From Sutcliffiella tianshenii (GTDB lineage Bacteria; Bacillota; Bacilli; Bacillales; Bacillaceae_I): DNA of 64,000 bases. A program made the translations under genes and the position numbers. A model generated the notes under the pieces. It worked only from the letters and a program-made list of their open reading frames with translations. It had not been told where the DNA came from and did no database searches. Where the stretch lies: assembly GCF_016908565.1 (NCBI RefSeq), contig NZ_JAFBED010000006.1:1-64000 (forward strand). Direction: 5' to 3'. This document shows positions 63,669-64,000 of this stretch, piece after piece. Position 1 is the first letter of the stretch. Each line of letters begins with the position of its first letter.

Positions 63669-64000
63669 ATGGAATTCACCACTATGTATCAAGAGTACTA
63701 TGACAGACTATTCCGTGTGAGCTTTGCCATTATCCGAGATCGTCAATTGGCAGAGGATAATGTGCAGGAAACCTTCATCAAGGCATACAAGAAACTTCCG
63801 GATTTGGAAGACATGCAAAAAGTCGGTGCGTGGCTTTCTGTCATCGCATCAAGAACGGCCATTGATTTTATCAGGCGCGAGAGAAAGATGAAAGGATTTC
63901 CGATGGAGCTGTTCATGCTTGACTGCCTTGGGAAAGAGTCAAAGCAGAATGTGGAGGAAGAAGTAGGAGTATGCTTTTTGAAAGAGATCTTAAAAGAAAC
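63669..64000 (+). CDS. ECF RNA polymerase sigma factor, partial at window end
   Basis: The frame is open to the window edge (110 complete codons). It shows region 2 of an extracytoplasmic-function sigma factor: YQEYYDRLFRVSFAIIRDRQ, the AEDNVQETFIKAYKKLPDL core-binding motif and WLSVIASRTAIDFIRRERK. Region 4 is outside the window. The ATG at 63669 follows the kinase stop codon directly, with GGTGGA upstream, so it is co-translated with the two-component system. Confidence 0.9.
   Translation, partial: MEFTTMYQEYYDRLFRVSFAIIRDRQLAEDNVQETFIKAYKKLPDLEDMQKVGAWLSVIASRTAIDFIRRERKMKGFPMELFMLDCLGKESKQNVEEEVGVCFLKEILKE

Overview
The window is chromosomal DNA from an endospore-forming member of the Bacillaceae (Firmicutes). 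It carries the eight-gene spoIIIA operon, spoIVB, spo0A and brxB, most genes have strong AGGAGG-type ribosome binding sites, and the order yqhV-spoIIIA-accBC-yqhY-nusB-folD-xseAB-ispA-dxs-tlyA-ahrC-recN-spoIVB-spo0A matches the Bacillus subtilis backbone as I know it. It is probably not B. subtilis itself: the mmg/prp genes I expect near spo0A are absent, a mutAB-meaB (methylmalonyl-CoA mutase) block follows the bkd operon, and the intergenic repeats are unfamiliar. Genus cannot be fixed from sequence reading alone.

Region 1 (1-6100): a 52-bp tandem hairpin repeat, then yqhV and spoIIIAA-AH, which build the mother-cell-to-forespore channel. Region 2 (6101-16020): fatty-acid synthesis entry (accB, accC, yqhY), nusB, folD, exonuclease VII (xseA, xseB), isoprenoid precursors (ispA, dxs) and tlyA, with a probable small RNA between ispA and dxs. 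Region 3 (16021-21830): ahrC, recN, spoIVB, spo0A and a yycC-like gene; recN is flanked on both sides by short repeats phased at 20-21 bp. Sporulation-type promoters can be read in front of spoIIIA (sigma-E type), spoIVB (sigma-F/G type) and spo0A (sigma-H type plus 0A boxes).

Region 4 (21880-39925): glycerophosphodiester phosphodiesterase, yqzF, then the branched-chain keto acid pathway: the sigma-54 activator bkdR and its target operon ptb-bcd-buk-lpdV-bkdAA-bkdAB-bkdB behind a clear -24/-12 promoter with upstream palindromes. After a short unknown ORF and a divergent dehydrogenase comes mutA-mutB-meaB, which can take propionyl-CoA-derived methylmalonyl-CoA (an end product of valine and isoleucine breakdown) to succinyl-CoA. 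CcpA-type cre-like sites lie upstream of accB, bkd and mutA, suggesting shared carbon control of acyl-CoA metabolism.

Region 5 (40065-54880): brxB, an FtsX-type ABC exporter, a coiled-coil protein, and a loose accessory cluster of small enzymes (two APH-like phosphotransferases, a methyltransferase, DJ-1/PfpI, two VOC proteins, a ResA-like thioredoxin, DinB), a second DnaN sliding clamp, a membrane-anchored GH18 glycosidase and a small membrane-protein gene interrupted by a stop codon. Region 6 (54893-64000): an ABC-2 exporter on the minus strand, a GntR-regulated YtrAB-like ABC operon with a readable operator, and a response regulator-histidine kinase-ECF sigma factor operon cut by the window edge.

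I did not find a CRISPR array, a phage, a transposase, rRNA or tRNA. The points most worth following are the phased repeat arrays, the candidate RNA upstream of dxs, two genes whose only well-placed start is a non-standard AUN codon, the accessory sliding clamp, and the two-component/ECF operon.
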